Counted from the first letter of the stretch, positions 33,307 to 45,353 are shown. The stretch: DNA of 64,000 nucleotides from Ctena decussata (GCA_963989385.1 OZ022508.1:56831087-56895086), one strand, 5' to 3'. Notes: a model not told the origin generated them from the sequence alone. Numbers and translations: made by a program.

Positions 33307-33745
33307 TGTGCCGTGTGGCAGCCTAATGCGTCATCATATTCAGCTCATTTAGAGTCATTTGAGCCGCGACGCGAGAAAACCAACAATGTGGTTGTGCGCC
33401 CAGTGCAGCCTCAGATCAGCCTGGGCATCAAACCAGTACGATCAGACACTTCTTTAAGCGCTCAAAGGGTAGCTAAGAGTCTAAGCTACCTCCATGCGGA
33501 CAGCGAAGACTCTGATCAGACTGGGCGGATGCCCAGGCTGATCTGAGTCTGCGCTGGGCGCACAACCACATTGTTTGTTTTGTCGTGTCGCGGCTCATTT
33601 TGATATTAGATTTCCGCTTCAGCCAGTGCTGGAGAGGGATGGGGAGCCGGGCCAGTGTTGCATTTTATTACTGTTCTTTGATAAATTAAATTAAAGCCGA
33701 GTTTGTATTTCATTTCTTTGCTGTAGCCCTTGCTTGCTCCCGTAG
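33307..33745 (+). mobile_element. Family B element, copy 3, split by family A copy 6
   Basis: The left part 'gtgccgtgtggcagcc' to 'agagtcattt' and the right part from 'ttgatattagatttccgctt' through 'attactgttctttgataaat' to 'agcccttgcttgctccc' match copy 1 (1011-1277), where the same halves are contiguous. The 4-bp duplication ATTT marks where family A entered. Confidence 0.65.
33361..33596. mobile_element. Family A palindromic MITE, copy 6 (4-bp TSD ATTT), inside family B
   Basis: GAGCCGCGACGCGAG to GTCGTGTCGCGGCTC with ATTT on both sides. Host sequence on the two sides joins into a contiguous family B element when compared with 1.08-1.13 kb, giving an empty-site-like comparison. A 77-codon frame through the left arm is repeat translation. 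Confidence 0.93.
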
Positions 33746-33749
33746 ATTT

Positions 33750-34915
33750 ACGTTTTGGGAGCTTTTGTTCAAGGGGTTTAAGAAAAAACTTTTTTGTTGT
33801 TTTTCTCAGCAACAACAGAACCAATATTTGTCTCACAGTGAAACGGATATTTTGCTTGTGATGCAGATGTAGGCGAGACTATACTGACATAGGTTCAGCT
33901 AGATATTATCTTGCCTACTATACTGACATAGGTTTAGCTAGAGATTATATGTTTTCATTCTGTGAAATAAAATTACAGTAACACGAATAATATCTGCAGT
34001 ATCATTTTTTTCTGTTTATTGAAAGTGACATATTAGCGCAGATAAATTTTGGTATTTAATATATACCATGCCTCCAGATAATAAAGAAAAATTGATGTAA
34101 GTTTGTAACAAATTTTCTTACTTTTTTATTTAATTATACATTGTGGTATTCTATTAGAATTCCCTGATCAAGGTAATTCTATCTGGATACTAAATTACAA
34201 ATACATAGTTCAATGGAGCGGTATGGGAAATATCTCGTGCTCATCAGGCATTCATTCCTTTTCAAATGAACCTCTGATATGATGTAAGTTTGTAAATGTA
34301 TTCCAAAATTAAATATATTTTAGCGTTGTTTGCCTTAACCCCCAATATCGCCAAAATACAGAAACCGCCAAATTTTACTGTTTTACAGTTATCCTTTAAT
34401 GCAGAGCCTAAGCGCATTCTCCTTCGATCGTTTCTTATTTTATCTTATGTCCATAAAAATTACATTTGGGTTAAAGTCAGCACTTAAACATTTCCAGACA
34501 TTATATATTTTATTTCTTGGTCTCAGTTTTATGACCATGAAAGGATACTATTTCATTTAGACGAATGGTTCGAGATTTTATCATTTAAACACTTTCCGAA
34601 TACTAGCGAACATCAAAGAGTGCATATCCTTACGCCATTCTCCTAAAGTGGTTGTCAGAATTCGTTATAAACTGATAGTTCTGTTACACTTTAACTATTA
34701 GGGCTGTTATTGTAATCTAATTATGATCAGTTTAAGAACTGATGATGTTGTTTTGTCAAGCGGTAAAAGAAAAATTGACTCCCGCCCGCGCATAGAAAAG
34801 GAATGGCAAATCACAAAGGAATTTGGTTGCTTTTGTTTTTCAGAATAAAATCTAGATCAATGAGAAATCGATTGATCTACAAATGAAATAATAGAAAGTC
34901 GATTTGTACCACGGC
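33750..34915. other. No supported gene; small duplication at about 33868-33950
   Basis: 'gactatactgacataggttc' at about 33877 and 'actatactgacataggttta' at about 33917 repeat in tandem, each followed by 'agctaga-attat'. The rest is AT-rich. The frame 34296-34487 has no domain support. Confidence 0.45.
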
Positions 34916-34917
34916 TC

Positions 34918-35192
34918 TGTTGGTTGGTTGGTTGATTTGATGCTTAACGTCCACGGTAAACAACTAAGGTCATGTCGGGACGGTCAGTTAACCTGACCAC
35001 ACTATTCCTGGGCAGGCTTAGACCTCCTAAGCGGTTAACCAGTACTAAGTGCACATACTTTCGCCAGTAACTGACAACTGCCCTTCTTGAATCAGCGGAA
35101 GGAGAAACGAAAGTATGTGGCCAGACCGGGATTCGAACCCAGGACCTCTGACTTACGAGTCAGGTGCCCTACCGATTGCGCTACCCGGCCCG
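34918..35192 (-). repeat. tRNA-derived SINE, family S4
   Basis: On the minus strand the head (about 35192 to 35128) reads GGCCGGGTAGCGCAATCGGT (A-box), an anticodon-arm-like CTGACTCGTAAGTCAG (six-base loop, so not a sound tRNA) and GGTCCTGGGTTCGAATCCCG (B-box). A roughly 200-bp body follows and the element ends in a CCAACCAACCAACA-type tail. Known SINE logic: a pol III promoter from a tRNA, with the tail borrowed from a LINE partner. The broken anticodon arm argues against a functional tRNA gene. Confidence 0.85.
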
Positions 35193-35199
35193 GCACCAC

Positions 35200-35605
35200 G
35201 GCTCTGTACGTCATGCTAGTTGTAAGCTACATGTACATGTAGTACTGATAACAATTTAAAAAGTATGGTCTGTTTCGTTGTCATTCAAAAGCCAGGTGCT
35301 GTATCATGAGATACATGAGATCTTGATTTGTTTTAACAGTACGATTTGGAACAATCTGTTCTACCGGAATGTTTATTGCTAAGCCCTGATACGGAAAGAG
35401 GGCAGTACAAATATTTTTTTTGCGCTCACGATCTTTCTAACAATACTGGGTGTTTTTAGTTCCCTATATTTTAAACATTTTACTAAAAATCATGAACGAA
35501 AATCTTGCAATCGTTTATTAGCAGGCACGTAACAATGAGCAATAGTGTTTTTCTGAATATGAATCACCATGCCAAATTATGTTGTATCCATAGGAACTTT
35601 CTAAC
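35200..35605. other. No gene recognised
   Basis: AT-rich spacer between two SINEs. Confidence 0.4.
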
Positions 35606-35887
35606 ATTCAAGGTAAAGATAAAGTTTTCCCATAGCCTAATAGCGGTAAGGGCAGTGGGAGTTAGAGATCCATCGTATGTTGGGCACAGCAGATGAAAGG
35701 CAGAGCCCATCTCTCTCCTTCCACTGCTTTATCCTTCCTTAATTCGAAAAAGGTATCCATTTATTGCTGGGTTGACAGAGAGAGTTTTCCAGTCATTGGA
35801 TGGCGACGGTGGCAGCGAACTCACGACCTTCCGGCGACTTTCTGCACCATAACCGAGCGTCTCTTACCACTCGACCACGGCGCCTCT
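35606..35887 (-). repeat. SINE family S2, near full-length copy
   Basis: The minus-strand head 'ggcgccgtggtcgagtggta' (A-box like) and 'ggaaggtcgtgagttcgct' (B-box like) resembles a Leu/Ser-type tRNA. The body with 'agcagtggaaggagagagat' and 'catctgctgtgcccaaca' follows. The partial relative at 2.3 kb shares the tail half. Confidence 0.75.
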
Positions 35888-36244
35888 AACGTTCAGGATA
35901 CGTCTTAAACTATAATGGACCGTGGCTGTTTTGTTACGCATACAGACAGGCAATACCAACAGCAGTGTATCTGTTTCATTTTGCATTACATCACTTTTTT
36001 CATACATGTACCTGCTAGCTTTGACCCTCCAGGTTATGCAGCCTTTCTAACAGAATGTACATCAACTTTGTCGTTTAACACTTTAAACAATTTTTAAATC
36101 TACTTTTCGAAAAACGCCTGTTTTGCCAAGCTGCTTGAGCTGGTAGGCATTCTCCGAATACTAGTGATTTTGACACTTTCTAGTAGTGTTTTGGTACCGG
36201 TCTATGCACTGAATAAGGATGAATTGATGGCTGACTTGCGATAT

Positions 36245-36420
36245 TAATTCTTTTTCAACAGTTTTTCAGTTACATGTATATCAGGGCGATGAGAGGGTGA
36301 TGAACGGCTGCATGATTGAAATCCTGTAACGGGTGAAAATTTTTTTGTTTTCAGGGGTTTTAAATCAAGGGCTGATAAATCAGCAGGTCATTGAGTAACC
36401 TACTAAGCAACCGGGGCTCC
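36245..36420 (-). repeat. SINE family S3, copy d
   Basis: On the minus strand 'tcaccctctcatcgccctga' and 'acccgttacaggatttcaat' match the S3 body. The head side ('gcttagtaggttactcaatg') lies within the first unit of the 1251-bp tandem duplication that starts about 36345. Confidence 0.65.
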
Positions 36421-37595
36421 TCACTGAACAAGGGATTTCACACTGTATGGTTTAACATTCCATGCACTGGCAAGCAGTAGCATATTAAACTATCTTTCTT
36501 GGCTTCTTGTGTGCGTCTGCATATTTACAGGCCGTGCTTTCTTGCTGTAGACATATACTTGCTTGAAGACCTGTCTAGTTGTTTGCGCATACTTGCTTAA
36601 AAGCTTTTCTAGCGTGTCTAGTCCGAAAGCTAAGAAAATGCGAATCGAGGACTACACTGAGGATTTGAGCTGCTGAAATGCTTGTGATGTATTGCACTGG
36701 TTTCTAGTCTAAAAGTAGATGTATACATGTGAAGGCTACGATCGCATGCAGGTAATAAAGGCGCGGGAATTTAAAGTTTCCAAGAGGTAATACTTTCCCT
36801 TGACAGTTGCAGCTTTCCATCTACTAACATATGTGTCATCTTAGCACAGACAAATGGCATCAGCAAATGTCATCGGCATTACATTGTGGCCACTTCTATC
36901 TTTTCGCTTTAATTTGATCGCTTATGGCTGAAACATAGTCAGGCTATCAGTAACCGGACCTTCTGCTCCACAGATACTTAGACATGGTGGGTAAATTATA
37001 ATAGGTGATGTTTACTACTCTAGAGCACCTGGTGGTGCATCTATTTATGTAAATATCTAGAATTCGGATCGTTTCGTTATCTGGGTGATTTTTGTGCGCC
37101 TATTCGTAGTCTTCAAAAATCGACTTGTTTTATTTGTTTGTCCATTTAAGACCCCAGTCCTACTGTCACGTAATGAGTGCTAGGTTTCACTTCGTCTCCT
37201 GGCCGAAATTTTGTCCCGATTTGTAGGAATTTAGGTTATTACGTTTCTGCTAAGTCTTCAATATGTTTCGCTATCTGTAACAGCGCCTTACTTCATATTA
37301 CCCGGCTTTCAGTCGGCTTACGCCCAAGGTTTACTGTCACGTGTTAAGAGTAAGCATTTACTACCTTTTTGAAAACGTAGCAAAATGGCAAAGCAAGCAG
37401 CAAAACGTAGTGAAAACTCATCACATGCAGCTTTATACAAGGCCCAGCCATGGTTGATTAGAAATGTTAAACTGAAAGGTGGCATTTCGATATCGGTAAC
37501 GTAAACCTCGTAAAACGTAGTCTGCGTTATACGAGTAGGACGTTTTGAATACGCATACTCCACTTTACTACGTTTCAGTACGTATTTAATACGTT
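36345..37595 (+). repeat. 1251-bp tandem duplication, unit 1
   Basis: From 'tttgttttcaggggtttt' to 'gtacgtatttaatacgt', repeated head-to-tail with period 1251 bp and scattered substitutions and small indels. The start lies inside the head of SINE S3d. The end is an ACGTA-rich segment with several imperfect palindromes ('tacgtttcagtacgtattta'). A minus-strand frame of 81 codons at 37318-37563 is conserved in the other unit (extended to 104 codons), but this follows from the duplication and is not evidence of coding. Confidence 0.92.
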
Positions 37596-38846
37596 TTGTT
37601 TTCAGGGGTTTTAAATCTTGGGCTGGTAAATCAGCAGAACAATGAGTAGCATAATAAGCAACCGGGGAACCTCACTGAACAAGGGATTTCACATTGTATG
37701 GTTTAACATTCCATGCAATGGCAAGCAGTGCCATATGAAACTATCTTTCTTGGCTTCTTGTGTGCATCTGCATATTTACAGGCCGTGCTTTCTTGCTGTA
37801 GACATATACTTACTTGAAGACCTGTCGTGTTGTTTGAGCATACTTGCTTAAAAACTTATCCAGCGTGTCTACTTCGAAAGCTACGAAAATGCGAAACGAG
37901 GACTACACTGAGGATTTGAGCTGCTGAAATGCTTGTGATGTATTGCACTGGTTTCTAGTCTAAAAGTAGATGTATATGTGAAGGCTACGATCGCATGCAT
38001 GTAATACAGTTGCGCGGGATTGAATGTTTCCAAGAGGTAATACTTTCCCTTGACAGTTGCAGCTTTCCATCTACTAACAAATGTGTCATCTAAGCACAAA
38101 CAAATGTCATCAGCAAATGTAATCGGCATTACATTGTGGCCGCTTCTATCTTTTCGCTTTAATTTGATCGCTTAAGGCTGAAACATAGTCAGGCTATCAG
38201 TAACCGGGCCTTCTGCGCCACAGATACTTAGACATGGTGGGTAAATTATAATAGGTGATGTTTACTACTCTAGAGCACCTGGTGGTGCATCTATATATGT
38301 AAATATCTAAAGAATTCGGATCGTTTCGTTATCTGGGTGATTTTTGTGCGCCTATTCGTAGTCTTCAAAAATCGACTTGTTTTATTTGTTTGTCCATTTA
38401 AGACCCCAGTCCTACTGTCACGTAATGAGTGCTAGGTTTCACTTCGTCTCCTGGCCGAAATTTTGTCCCGATTTGTAGGAATTTAGGTTTAAATACGTTT
38501 CTGCTAAGTCTTCAATATGTTTCGCTATCTGTAACAGCGCCTTACTTCGTATTACCCGGCTATCAATCGGCTTACGCCCAAGGTTTACTGTCACGTGTTA
38601 AGAGTAAGCATTTACTACCTTTTTGAAAACGTAGCAAAATGGCAAAGCAAGCAGCAAAACGTAGTGAAAACTCATCACATGCAGCTTTATACAAGGCCCA
38701 GCCATGGTTGATTAGAAATGTTAAACTGAAAGGTGGCATTTCGATATCGGTAACGTAAACCTCGTAAAACGTAGTCTGCGTTATACGAGTAGGACGTTTT
38801 GAATACGCATACTCCACTTTACTACGTTTCAGTACGTATTTAATAC
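37596..38846 (+). repeat. 1251-bp tandem duplication, unit 2
   Basis: Second unit, ending 'gtatttaatacgtttgtat' where the flanking unique sequence begins. Differences from unit 1 include 'gtttaaatacgtttctgc' for 'gttattacgtttctgc' and 'tctatatatgtaaat' for 'tctatttatgtaaat', so it is older than the exact 359-bp duplication at 22 kb. Confidence 0.92.
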
Positions 38847-38849
38847 GTT

Positions 38850-40715
38850 TGTATACGCTTATAAGTGTGTTTAAGCTAAACTTCACTACCTGTTACTAAG
38901 TATTCGCTAGTAATGTCGAAAGAAGCGTTTAGTTGAACAGTCCAAGTCAAACGCCCATCAGCAACGAAAACCGTATTCAATACGTTTTAACAATGTTTTA
39001 CTATGTAGATTGCCGTTTTTCTATATTTGACAATGTAGTAACATCTAGCCCTCAATGTGGGACAGTGCGACTGGAGCTTAAAGCAATTCTGGCAGAGTTT
39101 AGCTGTAATAGTTTAAATTTTATAATGTTGCGCCATGGGCATTCAAACTTATCACAAGCGGACAGTTTCCGATACGCATAACAACAGTCTCCGTAAACCG
39201 GCATTTTCCTTAAACTTAAGTTTGTGCTTATTTCAACAAAGCTTTATTGTTTCGCTCAATTCTAATCTTTTTTCACTCTATCCAAAAGGAATGGCTGACA
39301 AGTGAAAACTATTACTGAAATGATTTTATTGGTTTTATTTCGTAACCATTTTTTTACAAACTCAAAACTGTATATATCAGAAAAAAGGTAAATAGCAATG
39401 GTATCATTGTACCCAGTGCCACATGAGCAATAACTTTACATGGTACATTAGGAACAATCCTCGGACAATCCTGTTTTTACGTTAAACAAAATATTTTAAG
39501 TATTTATGTCTTTGTATATTTTTGGACAAGTTCAGTTGCATATGTATGGTGGTCTGGTTTGCCAATTTTGTAGATATTCACCACCAGAAACATTTCCCTA
39601 TAATGTAGACACAAGCATCTTTGACATCAGCTTTGCGCGCCATACGATGTTTAAATGATATATAATATTGGAAAATATGCCAGCTCATTACTTTGCAATG
39701 TTCCGAGGATGGTAGTTACAATATCTTGACAGTCCCTAGTAAGCGGACCAATACTAACTCGATCGAACGATAAACAGGGAGCGCACGCCTGCTTGGCAAG
39801 CAACAATACTTTATGCGTTGGTGGTACAAATTAGTTAATGTCAAATGGACCGTTAGATAAAAAATACGATCTTAATGAACAGAAACAAAATTAGTGGAAG
39901 AGTCAAAGAGAACTCACTCGAGGATGGATATCCTACTGGTAGCATTAAAATTAGTGACATGTTTTTATCTGTCGATGAATTTTATTTCTTGTCTCCGTTT
40001 GGAAGATTTCTCTTTGGATGGTGCTACTGGAGGTATGTTATAAAACTGACGTAACTTTTAATAATGGCTGAGATGATGACAAGTTAGTCCATATGTATTT
40101 TTAAATATACCAAAACAAGTGAATTTTGTGAAATAATTATAGTGAGACCTCTAAATTTCATGTTTTCTCTGCTATTATTGTAGTAATCGACATAATACAT
40201 AAAAAATGAACTTAATGTAGTTTTTCCATTTGATTTTATGGCGAAATATCATTTTACTTGTGAAGTACATTTTTTCTGTTGAAAGATTTGAGCTGGATCT
40301 CTGTAAAAAAGTGGTTTTAAATGCCCGTAATTCTTTTCCTGATAATTAGTATCTTAAATGATGCTAGCTACCGCGATCTTTTTTCACAAATTAAGCTTTT
40401 TCTGATACTTTTACTTTCAAAATATTTGAATATCAACGAGAAAAAAGCATATTTTCTTTAATTCCGTTCATATTATATATTGTTATCATTATTTTTGCAA
40501 TCGCCGAATGGTATAATAGCTCCAAACTGCACATCTAAATGAGCCTCTGTCTATAACTTAGATCAATTTTATTCATAAAAATAATATAAAATTAGTGAGA
40601 AAACTATTATATACATGTACTCTCGAAAAAAAGATACATAAAGTGAAAAAAATAAAGAAAACAACATATTTTACAAAATTTTCAATTCATAAGGAGTTTC
40701 TACATAAAAACACAT
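38850..40715. other. AT-rich, no gene recognised
   Basis: Frame 38933-39181 (82 codons) has no domain support. No RNA gene, long palindrome or tandem repeat seen. Confidence 0.4.
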
Positions 40716-40717
40716 TT

Positions 40718-40951
40718 GAGCCACGACACGAGAAAACCAACAATGTGGTTGTGCCCCCAGCGCAGTCTCAGATCAGCCTGGGCATTCGCCCAGTCTGATC
40801 AGAGTCGTCGCTATCCGCATGGAGGTAGCTTAGTCCCTTAGCTACGCTTTAAGCGCTTAGCGAAGTCTGATCAGACTGGGCGGATGCCCAGGCTGATCTA
40901 AGTCTGCGCTGGGCGCACAACCACTTTGTTGGTTTTCTCGTGTCGCGGCTC
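40718..40951. mobile_element. Family A palindromic MITE, copy 7
   Basis: GAGCCACGACACGAG to CTCGTGTCGCGGCTC, close to the family consensus on both arms. Flanks ATTT and AATT differ by one base, so a target-site duplication is possible but mutated. Confidence 0.92.
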
Positions 40952-40954
40952 AAT

Positions 40955-42450
40955 TTTATGATTTTCAAACCATTAGTGGCATCACTAATTGATTAGTAGC
41001 TATGCGGTGTAATTCATAGTCAAACAATGAGATATCTTTTCGCAAAAAAAAGTATGTTATTGCAGTGACATGGTCATTCTATTATTGACACATTTAAAGT
41101 TTTGGGCTGAAATAAGTTCCTATCAAAAATATAAATTTTGCATTCTTACAGCAATTTAATTTAGCTAAAAATAAACTTCAGATTGTAAATATATTCTATA
41201 TGTGTTTTACAATTATCATGAACAAGATCTTTAAACTCAAATTTACGGTTAGAAGTGTCCGTATCGGTTACTGGTAAAAGAATAATTAAAAAGTGGAATC
41301 ACCTTTTGCAGCATTTTTGTCTTATTTGTTTTTAAATTTGTGCAAATTACTTGAGGATGTTACACAGAATAAAAAAGTTTAAATATTTTGAGCTGTTCAG
41401 AGTGACTCATGGTAAAACTAATTTAGGAATTATATTAGGTTGCCACTTTAAACTCGATTTGAATTTAAACATAGGATTTAGCTGAAAAATATCATGAATA
41501 GGGTTGATAAAGTCAAATCTGTTATCCATCTCTTCCATAATTCCCAGTTAACTAAAAGTTCAACGCGTTGGCAACGTATGATAAAACACAAATCAAATTA
41601 TGTAACCGACTGAATTATGCTGCAAGGCATATTTATTACCTAAGCAGACATTTGCCGTCTACCATTGATTTGCTTAATGAGGAATTAATTTAATCGAGAT
41701 TCCGGCTATAATTTTGAAATAAAACGATTACCACCGTGGTAAAGTCAATTGCAATATTGTGTCCGTTGCCATCAGCAGCGTACAATGTCAAAGCTTAGAG
41801 TCTCAACTGAAAGCCCTTAGAAAATGAACAATATAAAATACGAGGTTCTAAAATTAAGAATTTTCTTCAGGAAAAGAAAAAAAAAAGATAGTCAAAAGCA
41901 TCCACAATATATATATTGGCTTGTCTGTTTCATCCAACTCAAAATGTAAATCGGAACATCCTTAAGTACATATAAGACCGTTGTAGCCTGTTTCAAAATT
42001 TATACGAAGGACACATTTTAGCTCAAAAGAAATAGGGGAACTACGATATTTAGCCATTTATATTAATCCAAAAAGTTTTATGAAAAGGACGGATTGACAT
42101 TGCAACACAGCGTCAAAGACGTTGAAGTAACTGATTTGCACTGTTGACTAGACGTAAATACAAAGTTTGTGGGAACAGACGTAAGAAATAAAACTGCACT
42201 TTTAAATCTATGTCTTCCTTCACTTCTAAATCCATGTCTTCTTTCTGATGAGCCATTAAACATGACATGTTAAAGGCCCCATTGCTCTATCAGCATGAAA
42301 AATTTTATCTTCAGGAATCGCTGCAAGCTTCTCGCTATAGTTTCGCCATTGCAAATGACCGCGATTAGCCAACATTAAACAAATAAAACATCACTGAGTT
42401 TCTCATAAAAAAGGTTCGAAAATTGATTTGGGTCATAATGACCTACTTTC
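40955..42450. other. AT-rich, no supported gene
   Basis: A 61-codon minus-strand frame at 42078-42263 carries a small internal repeat ('tcttccttcacttctaaatc', 'gtcttctttctgatg') and no domain. Nothing else supported. Confidence 0.4.
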
Positions 42451-42454
42451 GTTT

Positions 42455-42694
42455 TCATAAACAATGAAAAAATGGTAAAAATACAACGTACAGCCGTGGA
42501 GTCCCATTCAGTGTACCGCTTTTGTTTGCATTGTATCGTTCAACGGAGAACCAGAAAAAGAAACCTGTATTTTCAAGATCGATTTGTCTTCTTTTAAAAA
42601 GTCGTTTTCCATGTTTTTTGTCAGGTAAATGAATAAAAATTTGCACATCAACCCATATTTTATCACCAAGCGTGAAGGTTGAAGCGCTTTTCAT
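42455..42694 (-). CDS. Hypothetical 79-codon ORF with true ATG
   Basis: Starts at ATG (42692-42694) and stops at TGA 42455-42457. The translation mixes hydrophobic strands and charged residues (GDKIWVDVQIFIHLPDKKHG, then DLENTGFFFWFSVERYNAN and NGTPRLYVVFLP), with a globular rather than random look. It has no signal peptide. I cannot match it to a family. It could be one exon of a larger gene or chance. No neighbouring exon was found. Confidence 0.22.
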   Translation of the reverse strand: MKSASTFTLGDKIWVDVQIFIHLPDKKHGKRLFKRRQIDLENTGFFFWFSVERYNANKSGTLNGTPRLYVVFLPFFHCL

Positions 42695-42810
42695 GATGAT
42701 TTGTATTTAGACGTTTTTACCACTTGTAGGACTATGGATACTTTAAAGTGTAGTTAAAAATCGCTGGCCTCCATAAATCGGCATTAGCACACGTATAAAG
42801 TCTACATCAG

Positions 42811-42893
42811 GCCCAGAGGTTATAAAACTTGAGTACAGTGTGCTTTATTTTGAGTTTGAGATTATTCTCAAGTTTTATAACCTCGAACCCTGG
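42811..42893. repeat. Family M relic: short inverted-repeat element
   Basis: 'gcccagaggttataaaactt' faces 'caagttttataacctcgaac' across about 40 bp. The termini match those of the 243-bp foldback at 13.2-13.4 kb (GAGGTTATAAAACTT), but the interior differs. Confidence 0.7.
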
Positions 42894-42894
42894 T

Positions 42895-43450
42895 ATCGTA
42901 AATTTGGAAGATTTTCATGTTCTGGATGGCGAACTGACATATGAATGAAACGATAAAGAGCAAACTTATGAGACTGCTTCAGTCGAGTGATCTAATAAGG
43001 GTTATTGCCTGGTACAACACCCCTCAAATGCCTAAACTCCATTTAGAAAGTTAAGAATGAAAGGTATCGTTTGCCTAAAACCTGTAATTTGTTAGAGACT
43101 GTATGATACCAGCCTCACTGAACACTAGAATCGAGCAACACTGACGTGCATATCCCCTGGCTCTTGAACAGTTATGGTGCAAGATGGGGCTCGATACGAT
43201 ACCATAATGACTTCAAGTATAAATGATATACTGACTTCGAAATGAAATGTACTATTAAAAGAAGTCCATTCAACAATGATTATTAGATTTTAAATGCAGT
43301 AAAGTAACTTTATCAAAAATGACTATATAATCCCTGGATGAACAGGATACTCAAGCGGTTGTTAGCTTCTGAACCTTATCAGGCGACTGTATAAAGTTCC
43401 AGTGGAAATCGCTCTCACCTGACGTTTTTCCCTCGCTGCTCTGAACTTAT
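42895..43450. other. No gene recognised
   Basis: No coding frame or repeat that I can support. Confidence 0.4.
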
Positions 43451-43452
43451 TT

Positions 43453-43652
43453 GAACCGCGACACGACAAAACCAACAAAGTGGTATGTGCGCCCAGCGCA
43501 GACTCAGATCAGTCTGGGCGTCCGCCCAGTCTGATCAGTGTCTTTGCTGTCCGCATGGAAAGGCTTAGTCCCTTAGCTACCATTTAAGCGCAAAGCGAAG
43601 ACTCTGAACAGACTTGGTGGATGCCCAGGCTGATCTGAGTCTTCGCTGGGCG
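43453..43652. mobile_element. Family A palindromic MITE, copy 8, right end lost
   Basis: GAACCGCGACACGAC onward follows the consensus to 'tgatctgagtcttcgctggg' and CG at 43652. The terminal 40 or so bases are absent and the ~150-bp tandem repeat begins immediately with 'ttcctgagaaaactgtg'. This is a sharp junction. Confidence 0.88.
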
Positions 43653-44910
43653 TTCCTGAGAAAACTGTGATAATAATTTACTAAAACAGACAGAAAAATG
43701 GATCAATTAAAAATAACAATTTGTTTTCCATATGTATACCAAGTTTGACGATCCTAGCTTGCATAGTTCCTGAGAAACTGTGGAAAAAAAATTGGAAAGA
43801 CAGAAAAGACAGAAAAATGGACAGGTAATGGGAGGAATAAGAGCGATAAGCGTGCTTAACAAATCCACAATACAACAATTCTTTGTCCAAATGTTTTTCA
43901 AGTTTTAAGATTCTAGCTTCAAAACCTTCTGGGGCAACTCTGACCAAAATTTTAGATGTAAACATGCAAAAAAAGGGAAAGAAAGAAAAATGGATAAAAA
44001 TAGAAGACTAAGAGTATTGAGCCTGAGTATTAATCCCATGATACAATCACTCATTCTCCATTGCTGTACAAAGCTTCAAGATTTTATCTTGCACAGTTTT
44101 TGAGAAAAAAATTTACCTTAAAAAGACAGAAAAATAGATAAATGAATGGGTGAACAAGAGCAATGAGCCAGATTCTCAATCCAACAATATAACAACTCAT
44201 TGTAAATATGCATACCAAGTTTCAAGATTCTAGCTTAAATAGTATCTGTAAATTTTCAATGTGTTTGTCCATACCTATATTGTCATAGGAATAGAAAGAA
44301 AAATGAATAAAAATAGAAGAATACTTTAAAGATTCTACCTTGCGCAATTCATGAGAAAACTTTGACATAAATTTACCTTAAAAAGACAGAAAAGTAGACA
44401 AATAAAGGAAGCAATTAGTCTCGTTTTTCCCACAATACAACAACTCATTATCCATATGTATGCTATGTTTCAAGATTCCAGCTTGAACAGTTCCTGAGAC
44501 AACTCCAACACAAATGTTCAATGATAACATGTAAAATAGGGGAAAAAAAGAAAAATGGTTAAAAAAAGAAAAAAAAATAAGATCAATAAGCCCGAGTTAT
44601 ATGGAAAAGAAGAAACATGGATAAAAATAGAAGAACAAGAGCTATGAGGCTAAGTCTCAATCCCACGATATAATCACTCATTGTCCATGTGTATACAAAA
44701 TTTGGAAATTGAAAAATTTGAAGATTTCTAGCTTGCACAGTTCCTGAGAAAACTGTGACACAAATTTACCTGAAAAAGACAGAAAATTTCTAAATAAAGG
44801 GAAGAATAAGAGCAATGAACCCGATTCTCAATCTCACAATACAACAAGACATTGTCCATATGTATACCAAGTTTCAAGATTCAGCTTCAGTAGTTCCTGA
44901 GAAACCTGTG
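43653..44910. repeat. Degenerate tandem repeat, about 150-bp units, ~8 copies
   Basis: Each unit contains 'caagattctagcttgcac', 'agttcctgagaaaactgtg', 'aaaaagacagaaaaatag' and 'tctcaatcccacaatacaac', with unit marks near 43750, 43907, 44068, 44224, 44331, 44473, 44722 and 44877. Spacing varies by deletion. Similar 'accaagtttcaagattctag' repeats occur in other invertebrates to my knowledge. Minus-strand frames here are repeat translation. Confidence 0.85.
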
Positions 44911-45353
44911 CCAGAAAAAGCGTTATGGGTTACAGAATTACGGATATACCAAATCCAGTATAGCCCCACTTTTTCAAACCGGGGATATAAAAAGTAACTG
45001 TGCAGGGATAGTGACTTTTACATATGTGAAACTCAAACCAAGGTTGATTCGGGTTAAAACGAGATGCAATTGTTACTTTTACTTTATACTACAGAGAAAC
45101 TTCAGAGTCTGTAGGAGTATTTCGGATAAATTAAGTAAGTACATATATAGTAATTATTAATAAGTATGTTCGCATATGAGTGTTTCCGTTTAAGAGCAAC
45201 CGCAGACGGAGCTCACGGTGGCTTCTCCTATAAAAACAACTCCTACTTATTGTAGCACTAATATTGTTGAACTATTATCTAACGTAAATGTTATGCAATC
45301 CTACAGATAGGTCGCTAGTTCAGATTCTCAGAATGACTGCTGAAAGTAACTTC

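Noticed and set aside
35128..35192. Possible tRNA gene on the minus strand
   Set aside because: A- and B-boxes are present but the anticodon arm has a six-base loop and the sequence continues into a SINE body and tail.
37318..38886. Conserved minus-strand frame in both 1251-bp units
   Set aside because: Conservation follows from recent DNA duplication, and the frame lies in an ACGTA-rich palindromic zone with no domain.
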